DNA of 64,000 nt, from contig JAJEKV010000072.1 of the NCBI GenBank assembly GCA_021234155.1, forward strand, positions 6,466,563 through 6,530,562, written 5' to 3'. The notes beneath the pieces are model-generated. The model ran no database searches. It was not told where the DNA came from and saw only the letters and a program-made list of their open reading frames with translations. Both the position numbers and the translations under genes were made by a program. Below, in pieces: positions 21,841 through 32,315 of this stretch. The DNA is from Isoetes taiwanensis (Eukaryota > Streptophyta > Lycopodiopsida > Isoetales > Isoetaceae). Position 1 is the first letter of the stretch; each line of letters opens with the position of its first letter.

Positions 21841-23455
21841 TAACTGAACTGGCATAACATAAATTAACGCCTTTTATTTGGCTTACAGGTCTTAACATAT
21901 ACTAAAAATCATTTGTGTCTGATGTGGAGAAAACAAAACCTTGTGAGGGATCTTTCTATGCCACTCAACATATCTACTATTCGTATTACATTTTAATGGC
22001 CATGTCAAGTCTATACTGGCCTACAAACATTATCTCCATGATAACATGTTTCAACCGGAAAACTTCACTCCATCCGTCCTCAAGGTGAAGCAATATCTGT
22101 GCACTTTAATACAGCGATTGCATGCAACTTGATCAAGGACAATAATAACCAGATGTTTCAACAGAGTCTCTGTTCCATAGTAAACATAATGAGTGTTTGC
22201 CACATTTTTCTAAAGTAGAGGCAAGCAGTGGAAAGAAAAAACTAGCCACAAGATGCAACATCACAAAACCAGCAAAACCAATGGTACCTGTCATTTGCTA
22301 GGCTTCAAGCTTCCTGCATAAATTCCGCTACATGTTCCAGTGCAGAATTAAATATCTTGACAAGTTGAGTATAAACTAGGCTAGCATTGCAGGAAACTTT
22401 AGCACCCCAATCTACATTTTGTAGATAGCTGGACTGACTCAAATAAACAAGTCTTTGTAGTCTGACAAATACTTAGTTCCTGAATCTACAAATGCATTTG
22501 GTATCAGTATGCATCATTGTGATGTCAAAACACATCATATGGCTACATTCTTGGTTACAAAAGCACTATGCATAAATTGGCAGGACTTTTGCTGGGCTAA
22601 AATCTAAGAACCTCAATCTTTCAAGCATCTGCACTGTAGATAGAGCAACAAGTCGGTTTTTAGTCCATTCAACTCTACGATGACTACCTGACTTTGCAAC
22701 TTTTTTTGATATTTCAGTGGCTGTTTCATGCACACAATTTCTTGGTCATAATCAATATCGGTAGTTTAGCATGAACCAATACTACTGCTAAACCATTAAC
22801 CAATACTACTGCTAAAGATATTTATTAGAAAAAAGTGCATGTCTGCTTCTTGAATCCATTCCATGATGAACACAGCTCTTGCTATGCTTGATACTACTAC
22901 TAATCACTACATCCAAGGTACATTGTAAACAGAAAAGCAACAATCTCACACATATGTATTTGTTTCAGCATACAGTCTACGTGCTCTTATGCATAGTCCC
23001 AACCATCACTTGCTAACCGTGCTTGCGTTAAACCAAAGCATGAATTATCTTTCTCGTAGCATTCTGTCCCATTAAAATCTATGGCTGCAGAAAATCACAA
23101 GTGGCCCAGGGATGCTTCCTTGCTCTGCTGCATGAGGTATTTGTTTAAGGAGATTAAGTATGGGGTGTTTGGCCTGAAGGATTCTTCATGAAAGTGGGCT
23201 TAAAGAGAGAACAATGGAGAACAATCAGAACCAAAGTGATAGCATGAAGTCAATGGTCTGCATTACTCAAAATAGATGTTAAATTTCAAGATGAGCTAGA
23301 TTCTGAATGGACACACACATCTCCAAGTAATACAATTTGGATTATTTTTTCACCAATAATGCAGAAGTGATGCATGTTCCTTCCAATTCCCCGCTATTAA
23401 AATTTATAGAATTGTACCTTTCATGGCGTGCTTTAGATCTTTCTTGATCTCATTC
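21841..23455. other. Intergenic / possible 3' region of the phosphatase gene
   Basis: No gene was recognised. A 19 bp direct repeat AACCAATACTACTGCTAAA occurs twice near 22775-22818. Confidence 0.4.
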
Positions 23456-24058
23456 TTATCTAGTCCTGAAGTGCCGCTGAATCAACTGTGGGAGCTCGTT
23501 CAAGGAATTTACCCTGAAGGTGGGACGATGTTGTGGTTGTAGCTTATCAACATCCTTATAGCGATAGAGAGGGTCAACAAGACATGTCAATGGCCCGGCA
23601 CTGTTGCCACAATCAATGTCATACCTAGGCATATCGCCCACCATTAGAACATCTTCAGGCTTCACACCCCACTGTTTGCACACATGCAAAAGCGGTTCTG
23701 GGGATGGCTTCAATGAAGGATATTCTTTGCCAAGTATTGGTGAGAATGTGGTGTGGAGTTCAGCCTGAAATCGCTCAGCCTCATCCTTACTACTCAAAGT
23801 CACTATTCCGCGATGCAATGGGATGGAGCCTACAAATTCACATACCTCCTTGGCTCCAGGAATGGCAGAATTGCAGCCCTGCCTTTGTCTCTGGGCAATC
23901 TTGATCAATTGACAGGCATGCTCCAACTGCTCCCTAGTAAGGTGGTCTGGATTTGAGAGCACCTTCTGGCACAGCGCATCCAGGTCCAGAGATGGTGGAA
24001 TTCGTAGCGTGCCATCTAAGTCGAAAATTATCCCCCGAAGCGCTCTCATCGCCTTCAT
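23456..24058 (-). CDS. HAD-superfamily hydrolase (phosphatase), 200 aa
   Basis: A complete single-exon reading frame of 200 codons. All four haloacid-dehalogenase motifs are present. Motif I is FDLDGT with nucleophile D13 and general acid/base D15. Motif II is IVTLSS (T87), motif III the K117 of SLKP, and motif IV VGDMPRYDID with magnesium-binding acids around D142-D149. The helical insert after motif I (about residues 24-62) is a small cap of subfamily I type. The start at MKAMRALRG was chosen because it precedes motif I at the usual distance. No clear targeting peptide is present unless an upstream exon exists. Similar small HAD proteins are widespread in plants (Arabidopsis At2g33255 type), but the substrate is unknown. 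Phosphomonoester hydrolysis is the family-level expectation. The frame shows no breaks, unlike several neighbours. Confidence 0.85.
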   Translation of the reverse strand: MKAMRALRGIIFDLDGTLRIPPSLDLDALCQKVLSNPDHLTREQLEHACQLIKIAQRQRQGCNSAIPGAKEVCEFVGSIPLHRGIVTLSSKDEAERFQAELHTTFSPILGKEYPSLKPSPEPLLHVCKQWGVKPEDVLMVGDMPRYDIDCGNSAGPLTCLVDPLYRYKDVDKLQPQHRPTFRVNSLNELPQLIQRHFRTR

Positions 24059-24264
24059 CTCTTCTGATCTGCTTTTGTTATGGCAAACGCAAGATATAAT
24101 ATCCTAACGAAAAGGCTAAAATAAAAGGTATTCACTTCCGCTTGTTAAAGATGATAAACCACGCCTAATGAACAAGGTGCTTGGAAGAAGAAGAAGGGTC
24201 GAGCTGCGCCGGAATGGGGCTGGATGACCGACCATTTACAGGCAACAGCCAGTTTTTAGCAGTC

Positions 24265-24360
24265 ATCAACATATGCTAGGTATATGCCAGCATATACTTG
24301 AATATGCCCACATACCCACATAAACGAGGGTTTGCCCCCCTAGGGGCAACCCAAAAATGT
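24265..24360 (-). repeat. Dispersed repeat R1, copy 3 (inverted)
   Basis: Contains GTATATGCCAGCATATAC and GCCCCCCTAGGGGCAACCC in the reverse order and orientation of the R1 copies at 7112 and 12120. Confidence 0.65.
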
Positions 24361-24370
24361 AGTGTTGTTA

Positions 24371-25071
24371 CGGACATATGTTTGCAAAACCCTTTTCTTA
24401 GCTTTATGCTTTAGTTTAGTTTATAATGCATAAAAAATGTATCAAAATAAAAAAGAAAACGAAAATGCTCTACTTTATTTTATAGCATAGAAAAAATGTT
24501 TATTACGGACATATGTCTGTAAAAGCCCAGTTTTGTTTTGCTTTATTCTCTAGTTTAAGGAAATGTGGATGGTGCATAGTCTGCAAACATCTAGTTTTAT
24601 ATTGCTTTGCATCTAGATTATTTAATAAGGAAACGTGCACAGTGCATTGAAAAGGAAAATGTATAATTCTTTATTACGGACATATGTCTGTAAACCTTTA
24701 GTTTTATTTTTATTTTCATCTAGTTTATTTTAAAAGAAAATGTGGAAAGTGCATAGAAAAAAAGGCATAATATTGTATTACGGACATATGTCTGCATAGT
24801 ATCTATTCTATTCTATTCTATTCTTCTACTTACACTTCTAGTTTTGCCTTTTTTCTAGTTTAGCTTGAAAAGAAAATGTGAGCAGTGCATAGAAAGGGTA
24901 ATCCATAGACCTTACTACGGACATATGTCTGCAAACCTCGAGTTTTGTTAGTTTATTGTATTGTTTTTTGGACATATGTCTGTAAACCTTCACTATATCA
25001 AAGTAACTAGAATAAAGAAGATGGAAAAGAGAATCAAGTTCTAAGCCTCTTTTCTACAGACATATGTCTGC
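24371..25071. repeat. Cluster of seven GGACATATGTCYG palindromic cores in diverged repeats
   Basis: The core (R)GACATATGTYTG(C/T) occurs at about 24372, 24507, 24678, 24782, 24919, 24970 and 25058. The spacers are about 50-170 bp and often share AGTTTTNTTTTGCTTT, TCTAGTTTA, AAAATGTG and AGTGCATAGAAA. The last copy is a perfect 14 bp palindrome, CAGACATATGTCTG (25057-25070), ending 13 bp before a possible ATG of the ParB-like gene. This could be a decayed satellite or a set of binding or recombination sites of a mobile element. Confidence 0.7.
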
Positions 25072-25083
25072 AAACATCCCCTA

Positions 25084-26810
25084 ATGGATGTTTTTTCTGA
25101 AATATGCAGACGTGCAAAGGGAAATAAAGCAAGTAGGACCAAAAGGCAAAATGACAATGGAAGAGAATGATGATGGTGCAATTTTTAAGATTGTTGTTAG
25201 TGGCTATGAGGTACCGAGAACTTCTTTATGTGGGAGGAGTCCAAGTTGGGCTGTAGAGAATATGGAAAGTAAAAAGAACTATGACCTTTGCTTGCTTTAT
25301 CGGGAGTCTAATATGATGGCTATGAAAATAGCTGGGCAAGTTTTAGGTGTGAAGGAGATTGAAATGATGGGCTCTTTGATGGTGGAAGGCCCTAAAACGA
25401 GAAGGCCTATATTGTTTGATGGACTGAAACTCCAATACTTTTCCCCAAGTCTAATGGAAGCAAGCATTAGTGGAGATGCTATGTCATGCGCAACATTTGT
25501 ATGGAAGTTACCTTCCTACAATAATTTGCAAGAGGCTGGAATAAAAACATCCTTTGATTTGGCATGTAAAATATCTGTAGTGCGGCGAGAAACATATGCA
25601 AAAAGTATTATATCCGCATGTGTGCTTGAGCATATGAAAAAGAATAATAGAGATGAGAGCATCCAAAGGGGGAATTATGAATCACAAGAAATTGTGCAAT
25701 CAAAGGTTGTGCGCAAGAGGAAAGAGAAAATTGTGTCTAGTGCATCTGATACTCTCTATCACTCAGATAAACAGAAGAAGGTTGTTCTTGACGAAGTTGA
25801 AGATCAGAATGAGATTGACGTTCAACAATTAACTAAAAAAAAAAACAGAAATGGATATTTTCAGAGGCTGAACAAATGAATGTAGCTCAAGAGGCCTCAA
25901 AGGTGCTAGAAAGATGGGAAAATTTTTATCCACTTGGTATTCGGCACTTGGTGGAGATTGATGTAACTAGACTCAAGGTTTGTAAGGGAAAAGCGTTTGT
26001 TCAACCATCGTCCTTATAATGAGGAACATATGGATGAGGTAGGAATGTATGATTTGGCGCCCGTGTCGAAATCCCAATCCAGCTGATGTTCTCCCTGTAA
26101 AAGTGAATACACATATACCATTTGCTTGGACTGATGAAAAAGATTTTGCAGATCCAACAATGGAATTTCTTGTTATAGAGGGTCAACATTCAGCAGTAGC
26201 GGCACAAGTGTTGCTTGGGATGGCTGAATGCACAGAAAAAATGAGAAGATTGTTCTCAAAAAGGTCTTGCAGAGTGTTAGCTGCAAACACTCCACCTCTT
26301 GAGCTGGCAATTATTAGTCATGCACAAAACGAAATCAACTATGTATCGGCATACAAAAGGTTATCTACATTTATCTTTCTTTTGTATTTGAGTGCATCTG
26401 TTTTTTTCATTGTTTGATTTATATTGCTTGTTTGTATAGCCCTTATGTTGACCAAATCATAAATGCACGTGCTCAATGGATAGCGCTTGGAAGACCTAAA
26501 AAGGCAATAGCTAATGCTTGAAAAAGCACTCGTTGGGAGGTATGTGATGCCATTTCCACTTGCATTTGAGATTTAGATAGTTATAGTCTTTGTTGCATTA
26601 TAGAAATTTGAGGAATACTGTAAGCTTACCATTGGAGCAATAAGTAATCGGCAAAGATCGTCAACAAAAGAGAAACCAAGAATGAGCGAACATCTGGCAT
26701 TTATTTGCTTAAATAATGCATGTTCGAAAAATTGGGATTTAATATGGACTAAATGGATGGCAAAGCAACTAAATCAGTGGAATGGGAAGCCACCTGCAAG
26801 AGACAATGTC
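25084..26810 (+). pseudogene. Decayed gene with a ParB-like domain
   Basis: A 263-codon frame (25088-25879) starts the locus, followed by a Lys-rich linker. A frame change at the A-run near 25835-25845 continues into AEQMNVAQEASKVLERWENF and HLVEIDVTRLK. After a one-base change (about 25977) it reads FVREKRLFNHRPYNEEHMDE, and after another (about 26070) NPNPADVLPVKVN, then FLVIEGQHSAVAAQVLL (26166-26216). An RSCRVLAAN strand and LELAIISHAQNEINY follow. This order (EIDVTRL strand, LPVKVN strand, I-E-G-x-H box, later N-x-x-N helix) is that of the ParB/Srx N-terminal domain, where a D/E-G-x-H/R-R box binds nucleotide. The second R is missing here. Further exon-like blocks are 26439-26539 (with an in-frame stop) and 26604-about 26810. 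The N-terminal 260 residues are not recognised. In bacteria such domains often sit in DNA-modification proteins. Confidence 0.45.
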
Positions 26811-26829
26811 TGCTTTAGGGGGGACCGCC

Positions 26830-28620
26830 TCATGCGAATATTTCCTCAAAATGTTTGCCTAGTCGAGGCCAGGTTTTGGGTTGCTGTTATTTCTATGAAT
26901 GCCAAGTTTGGGCAACGCATGACAGCCTTTTGTTTTGTATCACGCAAGAGAGCTTTCAGGTGTGCAGATGACAGGTACATCTTTATAGCTATTTTGAAGG
27001 CATGCTCGATGCCAGAATTTGTTTTCTAGAACATTATTGAAAGTTTGGATGTTGTTGTTGGTAACACCCAGATTGATGCATATGCAAAATGTGGCAGCCT
27101 TCAGGAGGCGAGCAATCTTTTTTTTAACTTGTCATTTAAGATGTTATTTCTTGGAACGTCATGGTTGCAGGATATGTCCAACATGGATGTCACCTCCTTG
27201 ATCTTCAGTGTTTTGAGAAGATTCAGCAGAATGGGAGACCCCCCGACAGAATTACGTATTTAGGTATCTTGGAAGCATGTGCTGGCATTGGATTGTTACA
27301 GAAATGCAGAAGCATGAATGAGCAGATAATTGATAGGAGCTTACAATCAGATGTTGCTGTAGGGAACACCTTGGTTGATATATATGCCAAATGTAAGAGT
27401 CTACAAGGAGCACACAGAGCCTTTGATAATTTATCAAACAGGAATACTGTATCTTGGAATGCATTGATTGCAGGATATACACAGCAGGGGGTAGAGCTTT
27501 TAGCTTTACATTGTCTTGTACAAATGCAAAGAACCCTGATCAAGTTACGTTTCTGCATTTTGGGAAAGCATGTGCCAACATTGGTGCTTTAGAACACGGC
27601 AGAATCATTAATAACCAGATTATAACAGCTGGAATTTAATTGGATCTTGTCATGTGTTGTGGCTTTGTAGACATGCATGCCAAGTGTGGAAACCCAGAAG
27701 AGGCAAGCAAGATTTTTGACAAGTTGACAAATTGAGATATAGTTTTCCCTAGTTTTGTGGAATGCAATGATTGCAGGATATGCCCAGCATAGGAATGATC
27801 CTTGGGCACCGAAATGCATTGAGACAATGCAAGAAGAGGGAGCTACTTCGAACGAGATTACATTCTCTAGCATTCTGAAAGCATGTGCTAACACAGGTGC
27901 AATAGAGCAGGGTAGGGTTATCCATGAGCATATAATAGAAAGAAAAATCAGTCAGATCTTATCACAGCAAGTGTGCTGGTTGACATGTATGCCAAGTCTG
28001 GATGCTTAGATAATGTTTTTAAGCAATTGTCTAATCAAGACATTGTGTTATGGAATGCTGACAGGATATGCTCATCATGGGGAAACTTCCTTAGCACTAG
28101 AATGTTTTGCAAAATGAACAAAAAGTCAAAGTGGCAGATGATGTTTCTTTTTATAGTCTTATGATTGCATGTCATCATGCTGGTTTAGTAGATGAAGATC
28201 ATTGGTACTTTTAATATATATCAGATTACTATGGATTGTTCCAAGTCATTTTGCATTGTACATCACTGGTTGATTTATTATGTGACACAGGATGTCTGAA
28301 CGAAACAGAAGCGCTTTATTTCTGCCTTTGGGACCAATCTTGATGGATGAATATCCTTAGTGCTTGTAGAGTGCATGCAGATGTCGATTCAGCAAGGCAA
28401 TGCTTTGAAAACATTATCTATTTGGATGCACAATGCACAATGCACTTACAATGTGCAAATTTTTGGCCTTAAAAGAGAACCCAAAAGCACCTAGTCTGCT
28501 CTACATTGCATTAAGTCCTCGAAGGCCATATGCGGAGAAAGGGAAAAGGGACATGCCAAGGGAGCTGAAAACCAGCAACACTTTCCCTGGCGGATGCAGA
28601 TAACTTGCAGGACAATACTT
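26830..28620 (+). pseudogene. PLS-class PPR gene with E-like C-terminal region, multiply broken
   Basis: Successive P-L-S repeats can be followed across frames. Recognisable parts are VVVGNTQIDAYAKCGSLQEA (27050), MVAGYVQHG (27161), PDRITYLGILEACAGIG (27244), DVAVGNTLVDIYAKC (27350), VSWNALIAGYTQQG (27450), PDQVTFLHFGKACANIGALE (27540), an EWNAMIAGYAQH block (27757), NEITFSSILKACANTGA (27850) and VDMYAKSGCLD (27976). An E-domain-like LSACRVHADVDSA follows near 28360-28400. Stops and frameshifts occur at about 27027, 27140, 27490, 27637, 27740, 27950 and later. Intact relatives bind organelle transcripts and direct C-to-U (in ferns also U-to-C) editing. This copy cannot. No DYW motif was found. 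Its start merges with the end of the ParB-like relic, so one has probably inserted into or beside the other. Confidence 0.75.
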
Positions 28621-29159
28621 TTTCCTATTAAAAAAAGCTTTTAAGTGTTTCCGTAACACTTTTAGCTTCTTAATGCAAAATGTAATTTACCACAAGTTAT
28701 AAAGTTAAACCATACTGCTAAGAGTTACTAGAAAACCGCACCCTAGCCATAGTTTCACAATCCTGGTTTAGAACCCCGCAATACTGTGAAGTTGCCCTAT
28801 CCTTCTCCTTCGATGGAAAACCGAGTCATTATTTATTATTCACTTGGTGGAGGACTATCTAACGTTGGCGAATTATTGTGGTAGATTTGAATTTTGTAAC
28901 AGCAGCTCCAATTTGGGGTTTTATTACATTTGCAACATTCTTAGCAGAGTGGGTTGCTCTTGAATTGTGCCAGAATCATACTCAATATAACCTTTTCTTC
29001 TCTTTACAATCCATGCCAATATTTATTTCACATTTGTTGGATGCAAATTGTTAGAAGATATTTTGATATTAACATGATCTGTCATTGGCAATCCACAGCT
29101 GGCCTTCTTGATAATAATCACAAGTCCAATATAGACCAGAGGGCAGGACGAGAGAAGAA
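28621..29159. other. Intergenic, 3' flank of PsaK
   Basis: AT-rich. No coding feature was recognised. It probably contains the PsaK 3' untranslated region, which would lie just below 29160 on the minus strand. Confidence 0.4.
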
Positions 29160-29718
29160 TCAGATGCTTCCCACAGCTTTGAGGCCCAGAACAACACCTA
29201 CACCAATGATATGTCCCATGGCTCCAAAAGCAAGAGTATCAGTACCAGTAAAACCAGCAGGGTCCCCAGTCTGAAGACCAGACTCGTTATCTGAGAGCTT
29301 GAGACCTGCAGAAGCACGTCTGTTGGTTGAAGGAGCCAAACCAAAACGGCCAGCAAGCAGCAAAAAGGTGGTAGAAGCCACCATGATCTGTGTAACATCA
29401 CATTTAGAGACAGAGCCAATTTAGAGATATAAATGCAGCCAAATTTTTCAATTTTAGCAGTACCAGATTGGTGGGAGATCCCAAGTAATCACAGCGAGCT
29501 GCCAGAGCTCCTCCCCTGGATCTAACTGGGGCCAATGACTAGAACCCAGTTTCTAGATATGAGAAAGGCAATAAATTTTGCAGCAATTAGTGGGAGAAGT
29601 GAATTGGACATACCGGTGTATTCAGGCGGATTGCATTGTTGAATTTGAGAGCTTGGAAGTCCCGAGATATGGCTGTGGAAGGAGTCGACAGAGCCATAGA
29701 TGCCATTGCTGCTGCCAT
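29160..29718 (-). CDS. psaK: Photosystem I reaction centre subunit PsaK precursor (three exons)
   Basis: Exons on the minus strand are 29614-29718, 29464-29538 and 29160-29387, all with GT-AG borders (introns of only 75 and 76 bp). They join in phase to 135 residues, close to the usual precursor length. Residues 1 to about 50 ([20 protein letters not shown] then an Arg/Ala/Ser-rich part) form a plastid transit peptide. The mature part starts around [10 protein letters not shown] (51-60). Transmembrane helix 1 covers about 58-74, the stromal loop holds [18 protein letters not shown] and [11 protein letters not shown] (97-107), and helix 2 covers [15 protein letters not shown] (115-129). PsaK sits at the edge of photosystem I in the thylakoid, binds chlorophyll and helps couple the antenna. 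No breaks are seen. The family match is strong and specific. Confidence 0.95.
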
Positions 29719-29900
29719 GGTCCTTGCAATCCTCCTGCTCTGATCCCTTCTGGTCTAATACAACCATAGCTTATCCTGTGTCTAGCTTCCCAATCAGCTG
29801 CTTCCATGTCACCATGGTGTTATCCTGTTAAGTGTGAGTTGGAATATCCTTAGTGACGTGGACATGCAGCTATAAATTGATGCATAAACCTAAAAAAAAA
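29719..29900 (-). promoter_or_regulatory. PsaK upstream region with candidate light-response elements
   Basis: On the minus strand two GGATAA (I-box-like) motifs lie at about 29764-29778 and 29816-29829, an ACGT-core motif CCACGTCAC at about 29854-29863, and a weak TATA-like TTTATAGC at about 29869-29877. Such elements are common in photosynthesis gene promoters. Transcription start and function are inferred only. Confidence 0.3.
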
Positions 29901-30104
29901 TCACCTAAAAAAAATGCTTGCCCAATAACATGATTTTTTTTCCTAAAATGTCTTTAGGGGGAGGGTCGTCAATATCAATAGTGGACCATGATCCAATGGT
30001 AGATCATACAAAAATTGATCAAATTCTCCAATAGTGGATTAACACATAATTATTGTTAACCTCAACCATTGAATAAAGTGGATGAAAAAAAAAAGGATTT
30101 AATC

Positions 30105-30640
30105 TTATCGATCCACAACTGGGCTTGCAGTGTAGACCATTCGTTCGTAGGGAGATTTTATGGGCAATATATATCCAACAAAAGTTTGCATAATACCTCT
30201 TATCAAGATGCCTAGATGTTCAATAGCCTTCGCATAAGGAAGCACTTTCCAAGGAAAATCAGCAACACAAGGAGGCACCACCACCCCATCAAGTGTCCAT
30301 AAGGCAGAAAATCTCTGCACTATTCTGAACAGATCAGGATCCATCATCTACACTAGACTTGTTACTATTTTCCATCATTTTCTTTGGAAATGACTGTTTT
30401 TTCTCCACAGAAATGACCTTGGCATCATCTTCCATAACTATGGCATAAGACCCATTTACTCAATGTTCATTTACTGTACAAGGGCAACGAACCTTATCAA
30501 ATTTACAACCTATTGAAGTAACACCACCCAACCTAGTAACATGGAAATTTGAAAGGTGCCCATGTCGTAGATTGCAAAGATTCTCATTTTATCATTTTTC
30601 AGCTAGAAAAGCAGAGACTCCGGGAGCATAATCACCCAAA
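30105..30640 (-). other. Unassigned minus-strand coding-like stretch
   Basis: An 80-residue frame at 30105-30347 contains LWTLDGVVVPPCVADFPWKV and ILIRGIMQTFVGYILPIKSP. Farther 5' on the same strand (30450-30600) another open stretch contains LRHGHLSNFHVTRLGGVTSI, vaguely like the GAG-pre-integrase zinc-binding region of copia-type elements (HGHLS). The evidence is too weak to name it. It may be a retroelement scrap. Confidence 0.25.
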
Positions 30641-30874
30641 CCAAGGGCCGCCTCCATAGGCACAAACTTTGAAAAAATACACGAAAATTCAGAGCAAAGC
30701 AAATCGACAGTCAGAAGACAGACTCATGCACTCTCACATAGATGGACGACAGCCAGACCACTTGCTCACGCTGACTAACCCAGCTCCACTTTTCAATCTC
30801 AACCGTCCAAATGACACATCAGGGGGATTCACTCCTGTATAAGAGAAATATGCCATCGATGTATGGCGGCATGC

Positions 30875-30970
30875 CACCTGGGACCACATTCCGGTGTGGA
30901 CCGGTGGGGTCCCGCGACCGGCGGCAGCCGGGAGCGGGTCACCGGTCCCACCAGAATGTGGGACCAGTGG
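30875..30970. repeat. GC-rich inverted repeat able to form a long hairpin
   Basis: GGGACCACATTCCGGTGTGG followed by ACCGGTGGGGTCCCGCGACCGG is mirrored by CCGGGAGCGGGTCACCGGTCCCACCAGAATGTGGGACCA-type sequence. The arms are about 45 bp with a few mismatches, around a short centre near 30925. Confidence 0.75.
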
Positions 30971-30982
30971 GCCCCGCCACAA

Positions 30983-32022
30983 ACATGGAAATTGGGAGTT
31001 TTTTTGTCGGCTTTTTTTTTTGCTTCAAGCGGAGGAGGTGCTATGGCTATGGCACGGCAGTTCTCTGAGAGCCGTCGGCTATGGCGATGAGAACCGGTTT
31101 GGCAGTTCTTTGGTACTTGGAAATGTCGTTTGGCAGTTCTTTGTGGCTATGGCGATGAGAACCCGTGAGCAACGTCTACCGGGAATTTTTGTCTGGCTTT
31201 TTGCTTCACGCGCGGAGGAAATGCGGCTATGGGCTGGCTTGGCAGTTCTTTGAGAGCCGTCGGCTATGGCGATGAGAACCGGCTTCGCAGTTCTTTGGCA
31301 CTTGAAAATGGCGTTTGGCAGTTCTTTGTGGCTATGGCAATGAGAACCAGCGGAGAAACATCGACTATGGTGCCGCTTTGTGATCTTTTGATGTAAGATC
31401 TGCGGTATGGCAAAGAGCAGGGCCGATTTTTGGAGAGTCCTGTCGTCTTCCTTCTTCTTTCTACTCCAACATACTCCCAAGACTGGCTACGAGCTTCAAA
31501 ATCTTTTATTCGGTGCTTCTTGCCTTCCAATCTGCCTATGCTTTTCTCTTAAAACTTTTGTAGGTCTCTTTTTTGTCCTTTGATTAACCTCTCTGTTTTC
31601 ATATTACTCTGTTCTTGGCCTCTGATCTTTTAAAATCATGCACTTTTTTGCATTTCGTCTTACAATCTTGGAGGTTATTTGCATCATCCTGTTTGCTCTG
31701 TTTTGCATCAACTTGTTTGCATTTATTTTTGGTAAAAATGCAGCGACATGCATGTTAGGAGTTTTCTTGCATGCCAAGACGAAGCTTCTTGCAGTTTTGA
31801 TTGGTAGGTTGTCTTCTCGGTTCCGTGGGTTCAAACCCCACAGAGTTAGCTCTACAACACCTCTGTCATATTTGTTAAAAAATTGTGTAACCGGGAATAA
31901 CCTGTAATTTTTGGTGGGCACGGAATGGCCTTCCCGCTTTCCATTCCGTGTTGTAGCGATATGCCACGTGGCAACATATGGCTCATCTTCAGACAAAAAA
32001 AACGACCCAATTTCCATGTTGT
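30983..32022. mobile_element. About 1.04 kb element with inverted ends and internal repeats
   Basis: The left end AACATGGAAATTGGGAG followed by a T-run (from about 30983) is inverted at the right end, where a run of A precedes CGACCCAATTTCCATGTT (about 32003-32020). Inside, GGCTATGGCGATGAGAACC (one copy GGCTATGGCAATGAGAACC) occurs near 31078, 31147, 31262 and 31329. GGCAGTTCTTTG-like units accompany it. A GGTTCAAACCCC block, matching a polymerase III B box, lies at about 31829-31840. The 155-residue minus-strand frame across it has no family match. It is probably a non-autonomous element. Confidence 0.5.
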
Positions 32023-32099
32023 TCAAGGGATGGCAAAAGAACCCCAAGTATATGGGTTTTCTATGATCCAAATAATTCCTTCCAAATAAAATTTACTTG

Positions 32100-32260
32100 G
32101 TCTAGTGTAAAAAGTACCAAAAAAAAAGATCCCTTGTTGACTGTGTATATATATGGAAACGGGTGAAAAAAACTCCTTTCCCATGCATGCACATACTTTT
32201 TTGTGTATATATGGAAATGGGTAAAAAAAAAAACCCCTCCCATCTTGCAAATAGCATATA
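32100..32260. repeat. Imperfect direct repeat, about 75 bp, upstream of the ELF9-like gene
   Basis: GTGTATATATGGAAAYGGGT followed by an A-run occurs at about 32143 and 32202. Low-complexity A/T runs surround it. Confidence 0.6.
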
Positions 32261-32315
32261 CCATCAGCAAACCCAAAAAGTTTCTGCACAAAAGCTGCAT
32301 ATTATATACACTCCG

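Noticed and set aside
25073-25130. Alternative start ATGGATGTTTTTTCTGAAAT for the ParB-like gene
   Set aside because: That frame stops after about 30 codons unless spliced; the frame beginning at 25088 is the one that stays open.
31790-31850. Possible tRNA gene
   Set aside because: A B-box-like GGTTCAAACCCC is present, but no acceptor stem, anticodon stem or properly spaced A box could be folded.
31604-32071. 155-codon minus-strand frame
   Set aside because: Lies across the end of the 1 kb element, overlaps open frames on the other strand and has no family motif.
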